From contig OX438754.1 in assembly GCA_949316235.1 (NCBI GenBank), positions 5,937,501-6,001,500 of the forward strand: DNA of 64,000 nucleotides, written 5' to 3'. Positions 22,493 to 34,146 of the stretch are shown here, in pieces. Source of the stretch: Oegoconia quadripuncta. Its lineage: Eukaryota > Arthropoda > Insecta > Lepidoptera > Autostichidae. Position 1 is the stretch's first letter. Each line of letters starts with the position of its first letter. Made by a program: the position numbers and the translations under genes. Below the pieces are notes generated by a model that was not told the DNA's origin, made no database searches, and saw nothing but the letters and a program-made list of their open reading frames with translations.

Positions 22493-22700
22493 TTTTTTTT
22501 TATGCACAACGGGTTGGTACTTGACCTCAATCACACCTGATGTTAAGTGAAGATGAGGTCGAAGGTGGAAGCGTACTGACCAGGAAACCCCAACACATTT
22601 GAAGGACTGGCTATCTTATCTCTGACAACCGGAACACAACAATGCTATTAACATTTCTGCTTGGCGGCAGATTTAGATAAGGTGGTGGTAGCTAGCCAGT
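22493..22700 (-). mobile_element. SINE family 2, 3' part
   Basis: In minus orientation it shares the body from GCTAGCTACCACC and the CGCCAAGCAG block to the TTCACTTAACATCAGGTGTG block and an A-rich tail. The tRNA-like head is missing. Confidence 0.7.
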
Positions 22701-23664
22701 TCATACTTAATTCACATTTATATCGCTTTTAACTTACTGGTCTTTTATTTATATCATTAGGATTCAATAAGTCATTGGACAGCAGATATTGCTGTTAAAG
22801 TCATTACCCTAAACCGACGAGCATGTGTGTATGAACTACCTTATGAGAGTGAATGAAGCTAAAGAGGTGTCAGGAGCGTAGCAAGTGGAAGTCTATGGTA
22901 TATGCCTATACCTACGGGAAAGAGGCGTGACTTTATGTATGTATGTAAAGTCATTAAAATATATAAATAGCCGTGCTATATATAATCGGGGCATTTTCTT
23001 ATATAGCTGCTATTCTACCAAGAGGTTTAAAAGAAGTGTACGTTGAATCTAGTTTCTGTCCCTGTCCCGCTGCAGGTTTAAAGATTCTTAATTTAAAGTT
23101 CTGGATTGGGTATACAAAATACTGTCACCGGATAAACAAGATCTAAATTCAATGACATCACTCCATCATTGCGAGAGAGGGGAGGAATCATTGTAGTAGG
23201 ATATTTGTATCCTGATAATAATAACTTAATATATAAAAATATCTTTTAGACAGACTGATATATTACTGCGTATGGACCGGTCGTTGAAACAATCAAATGC
23301 CACCACTTCATTGGTGTTAAAACGGGAGTTTGGAACCAATGGATACTCGTTGGGACTTCTTTCGCGAACTGTGGTATCAAATGCTGATTTAAGTTTGTAT
23401 CACTTACCACAGAAAAGTGAGCAAAACACATGAGAGTATCTTTTAAGGATAACAAATATAACATATTAGTCGTAAAAAGATGCTTTTAATCAATATTCAA
23501 TTTTTTTCCAGCTCTTTTATAGGTTATGAGCACAGATAAAAAAAAATTTTGGTTGTGCGCGAAATAAATATTCTCGGTATTCCTGTTAGTTCTCGAGAAT
23601 TTTTTGTCAACCAAGAAAAGCGCGAAAAAGATTGGTTCACGCAACCATATTTATAGCACATACA

Positions 23665-23870
23665 TCAATGCTTTTGGAAATGATTATGCGAATGCAGTGT
23701 CTTAATTATGACGTTGTCGTACATAATGACAGTTACTTTGCAACGGTTTTTGGTTTGATTGCAGTACCATCTGGTCTTTAGGTCTTTGCTGCTGGCTGTA
23801 TGTTTGTAGAAGCGGTAGCCACCCACACACAAGACCTGTGCTCCTTTACGCGACATCTCGAAATGATGAC
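23665..23870 (-). CDS. mod(mdg4): FLYWCH exon, tandem subarray copy 6, with tail
   Basis: The acceptor TTTATTTTAAG is followed by GT and 67 codons to TGA. It reads HHFEMSRKGAQVLCVGGYRF, YKHTASSKDLKTRWYCNQTK with NRCKVTVIM, and ends HSHNHFQKH. The stop is displaced, so five codons (FQKHx pattern) extend the exon to 206 bases. It is the only subarray member not exactly 191 bases long. Confidence 0.9.
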
Positions 23871-24651
23871 CTTAAAATAAATGTCGGCGTTAATATGTAT
23901 ATTTATAATGCATTGTATAAAGTTATAAACATCAATACTTACAGCAGGCTTTTCATATTACAGACAGAGTACTGGCATTAGAAAATCAGTGTCGTGTTTG
24001 CAGGCATTGTTTTTAATCGAGATCAATCAAATTCCAACAGATTTTACTATGTTACATTATTGACAATTTCAAAAACAAATGAAATTAATGTTACCGTCAG
24101 TTCAAGTCATAGTTTATAATTAAAGTGCATGTCAGATTTAATAAAGAGTTTTATCAAATTAGGTATACTTCAAAATCGAGTGGGTCCTCTTTAGATTGCT
24201 ACCTACCTAGGTATTTGCTAGGTACGTAGGATAATACCACAGAACAAGAAAAATCTTATTTATGATGTGGGTGATAATGCGGGACCGTCCTGACATTTTG
24301 GCTGCAATTCCGAATTGTACAGTCGGCGTCATAGTTACAGAGCTCTCTTATTTAGACTATCATTTTAAAGAACCCGCAGTTTACAGCTTAAATAGCATGC
24401 TGCCATTAATCAAGTAAAATAGATTAATTGTGGGACTGTACCTTCCCTTTCATGTAGGCTTCTTCCTTCTGAGGCTTCTGAGGCTAAGTAAACAGATGGC
24501 AGGTAAAGATTGATTACGGTTATGGAAACAATCATATATTGTGTAAATACCCTGTAATATTACAACAGTATATATTACCTAAGTTATAAAACTAAGTGTG
24601 ATGAAATGTTTAAAAAATGAGTCTGTTATTAGAACAGATCTGTGAAGAAAA
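23871..24651. other. Gap with a dispersed repeat
   Basis: Bases 24316-24440 match 1214-1455 (CAGTCGGCG, then CATTTTAAAGAAC...GCATGCT.CCATTAATCA). Nothing else was recognised. Confidence 0.4.
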
Positions 24652-24842
24652 TCAGTGATTATGTTCGAGCATTGTCCTAACTATAGCGTTATGGAACATG
24701 ACTACTTTAGCTCTGCAGCCTCGTTGGGCCTGGTTGCAATTCCACCTGGTCTTCGGCTCCCGGCTGGAGCTATGTTTGTTGAAGCGGTAACCCCCGAGGC
24801 ACAGAGCCGGTTTCCCTTTACGCGTCTCCTCGAAATAAGGAC
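24652..24842 (-). CDS. mod(mdg4): FLYWCH exon, tandem subarray copy 7
   Basis: The acceptor TTTGTTTAG is followed by GT and 62 codons to TGA; the length is 191 bases. It reads PYFEETRKGKPALCLGGYRF, NKHSSSREPKTRWNCNQAQR with GCRAKVVM, and ends LEHNH. It is the most upstream member of the subarray in the direction of transcription. Confidence 0.9.
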
Positions 24843-26950
24843 CTAAACAAACATTTTCAAATCTTTATAATGTTCGTAGATTTAAAATTATATTAAAAAA
24901 AAAACAAAATACATGATAACATATACCTTTTTTTTTTTTGACGCGGAGAAACGCATGGCGCGTAGCGCTCGTCTGGGGGACGGCGAGACGGTTATGTGGG
25001 ACTCCCCTCCCTGAAGGGAGTGATACCCACTAAAACCGGCGGCGACCTTCTTCGGCAGTAGGGAGGACCTGGGAACGCATAAGCGGCTCCAGACCCCCCC
25101 CCCCCCCCGCCCTGCCCCCCTCACAAGGGGAGGTCCGTTATGTCCAAGTAAAGTAGGCTATTACAATAAAACGTGCAAATCTCTTGATGTTTTTTAGAGG
25201 AATGTCGCCTTTTACGGCACCCACAGGAAGAGAAGCGTTGGTTCTATTCTGTTTACATGCCGAAACCACACAGCACACAGGCTAGTATTCCAAATTAAAA
25301 TGTTCTTATTTATTGCAGTTAAGTAAATTTTGAGACATTGGTGTCGATTCGGTTGTACACCAACTAAACTAAAACCAGTTTTGGAGTGGTACCGTGCCGC
25401 ATTTTTATTACTGTGAAATAAGGCTACATTTCGTAAGAATAACACCAAGCAGAATGATTGTTGCGGTCGAATATTTTTGTACGTGTTTCTGTAATATGCA
25501 AATAAACGCTTTATCTATCTATCTTTTAAAAAAGACAAAAATCTTTGAAATGGGAAAACAAACTATTTATTCAAGTAAAACAAACATAAACTTTTAGGAA
25601 CGTGAGGCGCAATGCAAGCGTAAGAACCAATCGCGCTATTTTATAACGATTTTGCCGTTCAAACGGAACGTTTATGGTTTTGCTTTAGCTTTAGTTTAGC
25701 TGAAGTAAAAAATGGTATCGCGTCATTTTTTTGGGAGCGATTATATCGTCCACGCTATCAAAGTAAAACCAAACCCAAAATGTTTAGAGCTAACCACGAG
25801 TATTAAAAAAAAACTAGTTTAAATGATGAATAGTTCAAATGATTAGCGCGATACGAAATGCGCTTAACGTAACGTTTTTGGTTATGGTTTAGCTTTGGTA
25901 TTATCGTTCAAACTTAGCGCGATCGGCCCCCAGGCCATTGGAACATTAGCTGTAATTTAAGGCAGTCTTGAAAAAAATATCACTTGTATATCTTACTCAA
26001 TTGAAATGAAGCAATTTTATAGCTAATTTATTTTATTAAAATAATATTTAAAATCGACAGGACGTGCGATATTCTTGGCAAAATGTATTGTAATTTTTTT
26101 AATAAAAAGCTTATATCAGTTGCCTAACTTGACAGATTTCTTTCAAGACGGTTTAAAATTACAACTGTTATGTTTTGCGCCTAATATTTAAATTAAACTA
26201 AGTGAGACTAACTCTAATAAAATATTGTCATTAATAACTGAATACTTATGACAATGTATCATACTAAGTATTTTTGTAACGAAAACAACAAAAAAAATCT
26301 CATCAACTCTAAAATATTACAAACTAACAGACAAGAGTATGAAACTGACATCCACTGCTTTAGTATCCAAATAAAAAAAGTACCTAGATCATTAAAGCTC
26401 TTTTTTTTATATATGAGAGGGCGGCAAACGAGCATGCGGGTCACCTGATGGAAAGCAATCACCGCCGCCCGTGGACACCCGCAACACCAAAAGCTCCTAT
26501 CTATTCCATTATCCTATGTACTTATTTTGATAAATGACTACTTAATTCTGCGTATACCTGCTAAATATTGTACCTACGAAAATATCACAACTTCTAATTC
26601 TCTCGATTTAACTGACGTTACGTACGTAATTACGTAATTATAAAAATCTGAATGCTATTTCTTTACTTAAACGTCATGGTGAGTGAATATGAGGAGGCAA
26701 CAAAATCTCATCATCCCTTTAAGTTATTTATGTGATTTATTCACTATGCGCCGTATTTTAAATATCTTTTTTTAATAATTAAGTGTAAGTAGGTAACAAT
26801 TAGTCAAATTAGGAAATTTACTTTGGAAGTCTAAACCTAAATTAAAAACTTTATCACATTTTAATACCCTGTGGTAATCTAATTCCAGTAGAGTGTTCCT
26901 ACATTTGTAAAAATATATAATGCCAGCAAGCCCTGTAAATACTCTTACCG

Positions 26951-27112
26951 TCTTATTCATAAAAAATTACGAACGCTTTATAAGCCTGTTTTAGTTAAAG
27001 TGTGTTTTGTCTCTGTCGTTCATAAGAAAATGTTGTAATGAAAGAAAGTGACAAAACATACTTTAACTAAAAACAGGCTTATAAAGCGTTTGTAAATTTT
27101 TATGAATAAGAG
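26951..27112. mobile_element. Palindromic MITE, about 160 bases
   Basis: The left arm CTTATTCATAAAAAATTACG... and the right arm ...ATTTTTATGAATAAG are inverted copies across most of the length, sharing AAGCCTGTTTTAGTTAAAGT. The spacer is about 40 bases. Confidence 0.8.
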
Positions 27113-27762
27113 GGTTATTATATAATCGCTAACGCAATCACGATGACATATAAAATATTTGCTAGTAAACGAAGGCATGCTATTGTCTCTACTCGTTTGT
27201 TAGAGATTAAAATAAAAACGAAAACATTTATAGAACTCAGTCAATTTTTAAAATGACTATTATATGACAATCGAATTCCAGAGTTAAAAGTATGTCGATC
27301 GCCGTTCGCGGTCACATTATTGCTTCTAGCTATTTACCCCATAGATGGATGGAGTAGTTGGATGTACAGTACAATACAAGCTACTATGTAAGTAAAGTAG
27401 CCCGTTCTACTCATAGGTACAATAATTTTTTTTAAATAATATTAATTATTAAGCTTTGGTAATCAATTTGCAATACAATTACAATTCGATCATAAGTACG
27501 AACTAGAATGAGAGCAATCGCTACCTGTTCACTTATTCATTATAAGCGGTCTACGTGATTAAGTATTCCGCTCGTGCATAGTTTTCGACGAATTTCGTCG
27601 CTTTTCTCAAAATAATAGGTATCACAATTACAGTATTGGAAAAGCTTTTAGTTATTACGTTTCTGTCTTGACTAAGCCCTTAACATTATATATATAAAAA
27701 CTCAGTGAAATAGTTGTTTTGGAATCAACAGTAACTTTAAGTTACATACTGCCTCGTTCACA

Positions 27763-28015
27763 CCAGGGGGTCTACTCTCTAACCAAAATAGCTTCTGACG
27801 GCCGGAACTTCGGACTTTTTCTTTTGCAGTTTGCTGTATCAACTATAAACCAATCGTCATTATTTCACTTTTGTTATATATAGTTGGACATCACAAGTTA
27901 GTACGGGGCGTAGGGAACATCTGAAGTTATGCAAATAAAGGATTCTTAGCAGAAGAAAAAGTCCGAAGTTAGAGCCGTACGAAGTTGTTTTCGTTAGAGA
28001 GTATAGACCCCCAGG
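27763..28015. mobile_element. MITE with about 65-base inverted ends
   Basis: The left end is CCAGGGGGTCTACTCTCTAA...GGACTTTTTCTTTTGC. The right end, read inverted, is CCTGGGGGTCTATACTCTCT...GGACTTTTTCTTCTGC. The interior is unrelated. The minus-strand frame 27860-28045 within it is not a gene. Confidence 0.8.
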
Positions 28016-28326
28016 AAGTTTTGTATCAGCCCAATCTGTCAACATAAGTCTACAAGTTGCTAAGTTTATAATTTTAAATACATATGATACCCTGTTACAT
28101 ACATTGATATTGTCATTGAATGACGTTATAATTTTAGCAATTTATTATCCTCAGAATTTCAGAATCATAATTGATTAGCAATAAGTTTCTATTGTGCTGT
28201 ATTGCAATTTTTATTGCAACTTGTTCCTTTAGTATGAAAGTGTAATGCAATACAATGTTCCGAATGGAAACGAAGCTAACAAACAATCATTTCGCTTAAG
28301 TTACTAAAAGTTTCACTCAAGTCTTA

Positions 28327-28526
28327 TTACTCATGGTTATGTTCTCGAACAATTTTCACGATAATGTCGTTCTCTGTACAGAAACATGCACGACACCCTT
28401 TCAGATTGCAAAGCCATCGCTTGACTTTCGCACGTTTGCTTTTTGAATTCGAACATTGTAGCCGAAATACATGCTTCCCCACTATAACAGTTGGTTTTCC
28501 ACCATGAGTTTTACCGAATACCGGTA
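28327..28526 (-). CDS. mod(mdg4): Isolated divergent FLYWCH finger exon
   Basis: The acceptor TCTTTCAG is followed by TA and 65 codons to TAA. It reads PVFGKTHGGKPTVIVGKHVF, then KVKRWLCNLKGCRACFCTEN and REHNHE. The cysteines are only C-x4-C apart, two residues fewer than usual, and two further cysteines follow. The N side contains an additional cysteine (RLQCSNSK). It stands 3.5 kb from the next exon on one side and 1.9 kb on the other and has no close paralogue in the window. There is no long ATG-started frame here; it was found through the minus-strand splice site. Confidence 0.85.
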
Positions 28527-30426
28527 CTGAAAGAAATGAATGAAGAGATAACTGAATATGAATTAGCTACTAATAAGGACTGAAAGAAAAAACTACATTT
28601 TCATATAATTTTACTGCTATTACTCCTAATAAATAGGTAATTTTGTTATACGTAGAAATAATGTGTTTAATGAAGAGAAGGAGGCAGAAGAATATTCTGA
28701 AACGATCAATCTCGAATCGGAATTAGTAAGTTCGGATCACAGTGGAAACATTAACTTACCTACAACAGTTATAATTCAACATAAAATATTTCTATTCTGG
28801 TCTACTCAAACTAATTATACTTCTAACTAAAGTATGGATAACTAACAACAAATAAGGCAGGAACGGATGGACGCTCCATACACTCCAGGGTAAATTCCAG
28901 AGTATTATCGATACATAAAAATACATGTGGGGTATTTTTTGGAGATACGCGACATTCATGACGTGCTGTACCCGGGAGATTGGCAGCGTGAGCAAGATTT
29001 TGTTGGAGTTGAAATGAGAAGTCTGTTGTAGAAGAAAGTAACCAATATTTTATCTTAAATACCGACTTGTTTATTACAACATTTGTATATCTACATACCC
29101 ATTAATAAATTTTTAATAGTATACTAGTAAGTTCAAGATAAACTCATCGTAGTTTTATAAACTACGAGTAGTTGTAAATTCTCGTTGTGAAATCTCCGTT
29201 TTTGGAAACGATTAACGTCGTCACTTAATCTTATATATCTATAATCTTAATATAGCTATAATAACAAGATGCAAATTCAAACAAGTCAAAATCAAAGGTT
29301 TTATTGACAAATGTTTCTTTAAAAAATCATAAAATTAACACAAACCAAAATCAAAAACCCAAAACATCAACACAAACGAGCAAAAAAATCTATAAGTTGC
29401 TTATCATACCATCACCAAGGCAAACTGAAATCGAAAATTAAAAATAGTATAAACCTAGACAGTTACTTAACAAAATCAAAAAAATATATAATTAGAAATT
29501 ATACGAATAATCTAAATAAACAATTCCTCAAACATTAGCAAATATAGCATTTCATTACAGGAACTTAAGTCATTACATGCTAAGTATTAAGTCAGGAATT
29601 GATTATTACAAGATAATATTTCGGTTTATGGAATAAGTTCACAGCCTCCATGGAATTATTTCATAATGGAAAAGGGCCACACAGAAGTGAAAACGATGCA
29701 ACGAATAATATTGCGCGAATAAAACTCTACTGTGTTATCATAAATACCAAAAGTAATCACCATTCGTTAGGTTAAACCTTCGACCTGCCTCATTTTCACT
29801 TAAACTAAACTGAAGCTAACCCGTTATATGTACATTAAAAAATAATTGTATTTTTACAATAAAATACCTGAAAAGCCACATGTTTATCACATTCTGGAAC
29901 ATAACACGACACACAATTAAAAGTCCTCCACAACTTGTGGAATACCTTTAGAGCTCCGAAGGGATATTCCTAATTACACTTCTCTGAAGAACGTTTCCCC
30001 GAAGCACTGTTCGCAAAATATCGAACACATATTGCGGAAAAAATTTTTAATAAATAAAAATAAAATAAATATTTCGGACACTTACACCAATCATCTAGTC
30101 CCAAACTAAGAAAAGCTTGTGCTATGGATACTAGATAACGGATAAACATACATAAATATTTATATAAATATCCAAGATTCGGGAATAAATGTTCGTATTC
30201 ATCACACAAACATTTACCCCTCGCGGGATTCGAACTCGCAACCGTTGGTTTCGCTGACAGGGTCACTATCCACTACATCAACCGGTCATCTGCTATAATA
30301 ATAAAAGCTAATTCCGCAATGTACGTCGCATTCGGCGAACCTTGCTTATGAGAAGTGTAATTCGGTATATTTTCCACGTTAAGTACTTATTGTGAAAGTT
30401 ATTGAAATACTATCTTGTATAACCTA
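28527..30426. other. Gap with SINE-like element
   Basis: AT-rich. A tRNA-like repeat lies at 30079-30290. Bases 29283-29330 resemble a retroelement tail. Frames at 28792-28995 and 29970-30266 (-) show no protein family; the latter runs through the repeat. Confidence 0.4.
30079..30290 (-). mobile_element. tRNA-like SINE, variant related to family 1
   Basis: In minus orientation it has the head GACCGGTTGATGTAGTGGAT, the B box GGTTGCGAGTTCGAATCCCG, and a body ending in ACTAGATGATTGGTGTAAGT. A partial second copy is at 14283-14408. Confidence 0.65.
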
Positions 30427-30620
30427 TCAGTGGTTATGTTCATTGTGGGTCTGAATGATGACGTCATCGAGGGTTATTATGGCAGCGCGACACCCGGTGC
30501 TGTACTTGACACATGTCCACCGTACATTCGGACCTTTGCCTTTCACCTGGTTAAACCTGTAAGGACCCACTTTGATAGCAGGCTTGCCCCTTCTGGTCAC
30601 GCCGAACACCGCCGATACAC
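30427..30620 (-). CDS. mod(mdg4): FLYWCH finger exon
   Basis: The acceptor TACTTTCAG is followed by GT and 63 codons to TGA. It reads FGVTRRGKPAIKVGPYRFNQ, then GPNVRWTCVKYSTGCRAAII (C-x6-C) and NEHNH. It lies 171 bases downstream, in the sense of transcription, of the Psq exon, the shortest distance between two exons in the array. Confidence 0.9.
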
Positions 30621-30791
30621 CTGAAAGTATATTACCAAAAATATAATGTTAGGCTAATGAACCTGAGTTACTATCAGTTTTATACATCTAAATATTTAAC
30701 TTAAAGTTGAGTTTGAGTTGATTACTATAATTATCCTGTACCGCAGTCTATTTTCTACATCTTAAAAATAATAAATAAAAATGTATAAAAA

Positions 30792-31015
30792 TTAAAACAA
30801 TTTAATCTGTTGCGTTTTAGCAAGACTTAACAATTCAACTTTTTGCAATTTCCCCTTCTTGAGGTGCCTTCTAAGGGTTCTGGAAGGTATATTGAAGATT
30901 CTCGAAGCTTGGTTAACACCCATTTCTCTAGATTCCACCATTTTCATCGCTTCCATAAGATCATCAGTCGACCATGTCACCTTCAATAACTTCATAAGGT
31001 TTCGTTGGTTTCTAA
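30792..31015 (-). CDS. Alternative 3' exon with Psq-type helix-turn-helix
   Basis: A minus-strand acceptor TTGTTTTTAG ends at 31016. The exon opens with TT and 73 codons follow to TAA, the same frame offset as all FLYWCH exons. The residues LKVTWSTDDLMEAMKMVESR, EMGVNQASRIFNIPSRTLRR and HLKKG fit a Psq (pipsqueak / CENP-B-like) DNA-binding domain: W, then acidic helix 1, G-x-x-x-A in helix 2, and IPSRTLRR in the recognition helix. A tail of about 20 residues follows. If joined to the shared 5' exons it would give a BTB-Psq protein rather than a BTB-FLYWCH one. Alternatively it is a remnant of a pogo-type transposase N-terminus, which carries the same fold; the open frame, splice site and offset argue for use as an exon. 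No catalytic DDE part was seen nearby. Confidence 0.7.
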
Positions 31016-31625
31016 CTAAAAACAATATTTTGTACATAATAACATCAATTTGAAGTCGTAGATATATAAGGCTATTCCGACCAGATTAGAGTCAAACAAA
31101 AAGTCGAATTCGGTAGAATAGAGTGAAATACTTAGGGCATTAATTAGGTTCAGGTAATTACTACACACCAAGTTAATACATTAAATATTTATTTACGCGA
31201 TAAAAGTAATACATAACAGGATTTAGGAAATTTGTAAGCTTCCATTGACTCCTTTATATAAGCGATTTTTTAACAATTATTCATAAGATTTGTTCTAAAT
31301 ACTACATATTTATTATTTCATGTATAGTGCCGCTACTGGCCCAGATTTTCATTATCCTTCCACACTCCTAAATCAATTCTACTCTTTCTCTATAAAACCG
31401 ATCCACTGTCTTCTTGATTTTGACTAAATTGTTCAATTATTTCACGAACATACGGAATCGACGTTCAGAGCGGTTGATCGGTCTGGAATAGTTATGCAAA
31501 CCGATATGGGAGGATTTAAAAATATCATCATTTAGCTGTTTATTTAATTGTCAAAACCAACATCAAATGGATCCTATAACTTAAATCTATGCCAACATTA
31601 TTTTCTTTCTTATGATTCATAATGT

Positions 31626-31755
31626 CTCGCTAGCGCGACAGCAAGACGACTGACACTAGTTCCATTATAAGCAGGTCTCCAAACGTTCACATTTCCAATA
31701 GCGTCCCGCGTCCAGCTACACTGGTAGTTTTACGGTCGTCGTGCTATCGTCTGTA
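31626..31755. mobile_element. Small inverted-ended element
   Basis: The end GCGACAGCAAGACGACTGAC and the opposite end read inverted, CAGACGATAGCACGACGACC, resemble each other. The middle (TATAAGCAGGTCTCC...GCGTCCCGCG) recurs at 52600-52890 (other orientation, split by an insertion) and 55250-55352. Confidence 0.55.
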
Positions 31756-31864
31756 CCTGGGCTACCTTAATTAACCACATCCATCATCCATGTGGATGAT
31801 TTCATACTTTCTATGGTGTATAAGCGTTGCAATTATTGCAGTGCTTCGGATAGCAAGTTAAATA

Positions 31865-32286
31865 TTGGGTTTTTATCTATGAATTTGGAGTTTTTTTTCT
31901 TCGTTAATCATATGTAACAATTTCTGCGATTTTCAAAGCTATATCCAAATTTCTTTTTTATTTGGAAAATTGAATATTATTTGAAGGTTTCACATGAAAT
32001 ATTTTTTAATTTCTGGGCTAAATCACATAATAAAAAAAAATTGAACAGAGCTCTTTTCATGTGCTTCCCATAATAATTTCTTAGATTCGCTGAAACTTTT
32101 ATAAAGCGGTTACTTTTAAAAATTAACGCTGCCTATACTTAACTTAATGTTATCCAATAATACACACAAAGTTTAGCTAAATTTGGATTTGCCGTTCCCA
32201 AAAAAAAATCAAAAATGTTTGTATGAAGAAAACAGTCTTAATGAAATTCTTCATACAAAACGCCAATTTCATAGGTAAGGACCTAA
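31865..32286 (+). mobile_element. TA-flanked MITE, copy 1
   Basis: It starts TTGGGTTTTTATCTATGAAT and ends ACGCCAATTTCATAGGTAAGGACCTAA. The ends are inverted repeats of about 27 bases, and both sides are flanked by TA, as expected for Tc1/mariner-type transposition. Further copies are at 37763, 42686, 45956 and (minus) 56429. It carries no transposase; short open frames inside are meaningless. Confidence 0.85.
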
Positions 32287-32395
32287 TAGTAGGTCCCGGT
32301 TGATTTTAATTACCTGGCAATCATTAAGCCAAGTCGAAGGCCTACGAGTAGCTTAAAAATACTTAGTCACTAGTTTGAAAAGGCCAGTATTGTGA

Positions 32396-32682
32396 TTATG
32401 GCACAAATCCTTTCCTAATCGGGATAGGTGGCCCTGCAGTGTTGTCGTAAGACTGTTGATGGTTAATATAATCTAGATAGTTATATTGCGGCGAATGATT
32501 GTGCACTAGAAACGATTTCATTATGGAGCCATCCGGTCCTGTGTAGAGGTTGGCGGTGCATTTGGTTTTGTACCTCGTGGTACACTGCCACCTGGTGCTT
32601 GCTCCGCGGTCAAAGTTTTTCGTAAATCTATGTCCATTGACCAGCAACATCTTGTGTCCTCTCCGACTACATATCGTATAAA
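32396..32682 (-). CDS. mod(mdg4): FLYWCH finger exon with long C-terminal tail
   Basis: The acceptor CCATTTTCAG is followed by TT and 94 codons to TAA. It reads SRRGHKMLLVNGHRFTKNFD, then STRWQCTTRYKTKCTANLYT (C-x7-C) and LVHNH. After the finger about 30 residues follow, SPQYNYLDYINHQQSYDN and a proline-rich AGPPIPIRKGFVP, the longest tail in the array. It belongs to the RWQC group that fills 32396-42379. Confidence 0.9.
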
Positions 32683-33363
32683 CTGAAAATGGAAACATAG
32701 TCGTTAATATACCGTTTGATAGAGAAAATAACTAGACGTGTATAGCTGGTTACTTAAGTATATAATATATATTTTTTATTAATAATGACCATGTTCTTAA
32801 AGCACCTGCTATCTCCTCTTTTCCTGTGGAACAAAATTTGTTGTGCCTAATTAAAAGCTTTTGTTAATGCGTATTCGACACGCACTTGGCCCGTTCTATT
32901 TAACTTTCCTGCTGTCTGTTTTAGAAATGAGATAACTCAAATAAAATACAATAAGTTGGCAGTTCGATACTAATTATTAAAATAATGCAAGGGTCAAATT
33001 CAACATTTTACTCGTACATTATAATTAGTGAAATCACATCTCTTGGTCCCCGTACATTTTGCGGTGAACAAATTTTAAGCTCAGGGTTCACTATCGAATA
33101 TAGTGATAGATTTTTAAGTTTCATCATACATACACTCACTGAATCTTAGATTTGAACATTATAAAAATACTCTTTAAGCAGTTCTAAGTTTACATTAGAT
33201 TAGAATAATATTACAATGTTTTTTTTTTTGTTTTAAAGTTACACCTAAAGTTTAAGTAACATTGTTTTAATTTTAAGCCGGCTTAATCATATGATGTACG
33301 GCTTATAAAATAAATAAGATTAAAAAAAAAGGTAGAGAAAACCGTAACACTTGAGACATGCAT

Positions 33364-34146
33364 TTTTTTCATGCACAGCGGGTTCTTGACCTCAATCGCA
33401 CCTGATGTTAAGTGAAGATAAGATAAGATAAAATAAGATAATATATTTATTTACCAAAATACATAATTATGTATTTGCTGTAACATCCACATTAGGCTAG
33501 GCCTGTGTTGTGGATGCCAAAACTTCCATAATAGAGAAACAATTTCAGTGGTCATTACATTTTATGATTATTTTACAGATGAGGCCGAAGGTGGAAGCGT
33601 AACTGACCGGGAAACCAATCTTATTTGGGGGACTGGCTATCTTATCTATGACAACCGGATCACAACATTGCTATTAACATTGCTGTTTGGCGGCAGACTT
33701 AGATAAGATGGTGGTAGCTAGGCAGGCGGACATTTAAAATGCCCTATATCATCATTAGCCTGTAAACATCCCACTGCAGGGATATAGGCCTTCCCTCATT
33801 TAATGAGGGAGTAAGGGCCATAGTCCGCCACGCTGGCCCAGTGCGGGTTGGGGACTTCAGATGCCTTTGAATTTTTATTTCTCAGGTATGCAGGTTTCCT
33901 CACAATTTTTTTTTCTTCACCGTTTAAGAGCAGTCGGATAAATGTGCATAGGTAATTAAATTTAAAAACTCATTGGTACACGGCCTGCTTGGGAATCGAA
34001 CCCGGACCTCCCAAATTGGGAGACCGCGTCTTAACCGCTGAACCACAGACGCTCTTCATACCACCCTATACCACCAGCTAAACTGAGTACTAAACATGTA
34101 CCTCGCTGGGGACCGAACCCGCGACCTCCGATTCGTAAACCCTATA
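33364..34146 (-). mobile_element. SINE family 2 interrupted by other repeats
   Basis: Pieces of one family 2 copy lie at 33364-33420, 33579-33743 and 34068-34146 (head with CGAACCCGCGACCTCCGATT). Between them are a 160-base insert (33421-33578, with AGATA repeats) and a complete SINE family 3 copy (33745-34055). The order shows that the family 2 copy is older than both inserts. Confidence 0.7.
33745..34055 (-). mobile_element. tRNA-headed SINE, family 3
   Basis: In minus orientation it has the head GAGCGTCTGTGGTTCAGCGG, TTAAGACGCGGTCTCCCAAT and a GGGTTCGATTCCC B box. Its body contains GACTGCTCTTAAACGGTGAA and a TGGCGGACTATGGCCCTTAC block, and it ends GGCTAATGATGATA. Other copies lie at about 35691-35940 (+), 39361-39497 (body only, -) and 50457-50690 (-). 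Confidence 0.75.

Larger units (their letters stand above)
21707..23664. other. Gap with LINE and SINE fragments
   Basis: Contains the LINE fragment at 21863-22147, a SINE family 2 copy at 22493-22700 and an RTE 3' tail at 22795-22945 (+). The frame 23246-23464 (-) is not recognised. Confidence 0.45.
24843..28326. other. Long gap with repeats
   Basis: Contents: a poly-C-bearing GC-rich segment at 24935-25140 (GACGCGGAGAAACGCATGGC..., about 17 C at 25096), probably a LINE or SINE remnant; a retroelement tail at 25408-25526 ending in ATCT repeats, shared with 43185-43303; and palindromic MITEs at 26951-27112 and 27763-28015. Bases 26400-26500 (GGGTCACCTGATGGAAAGC) are another retroelement 3' piece. 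No finger exon was found. Confidence 0.45.
31016..32395. other. Gap with two MITEs
   Basis: Contains an inverted-ended element at 31626-31755 and a TA-flanked MITE at 31865-32286. Otherwise AT-rich, with no coding sequence seen. Confidence 0.4.

Noticed and set aside
14915..24846. Series of plus-strand frames of 60-100 codons over the tandem subarray
   Set aside because: Each overlays one 191-base minus-strand finger exon; their mutual similarity reflects the antisense of conserved fingers.
24888..25124. 78-codon minus frame with glycine-rich start
   Set aside because: The glycine run comes from a poly-C tract, and the frame lies in a repeat-like GC segment.
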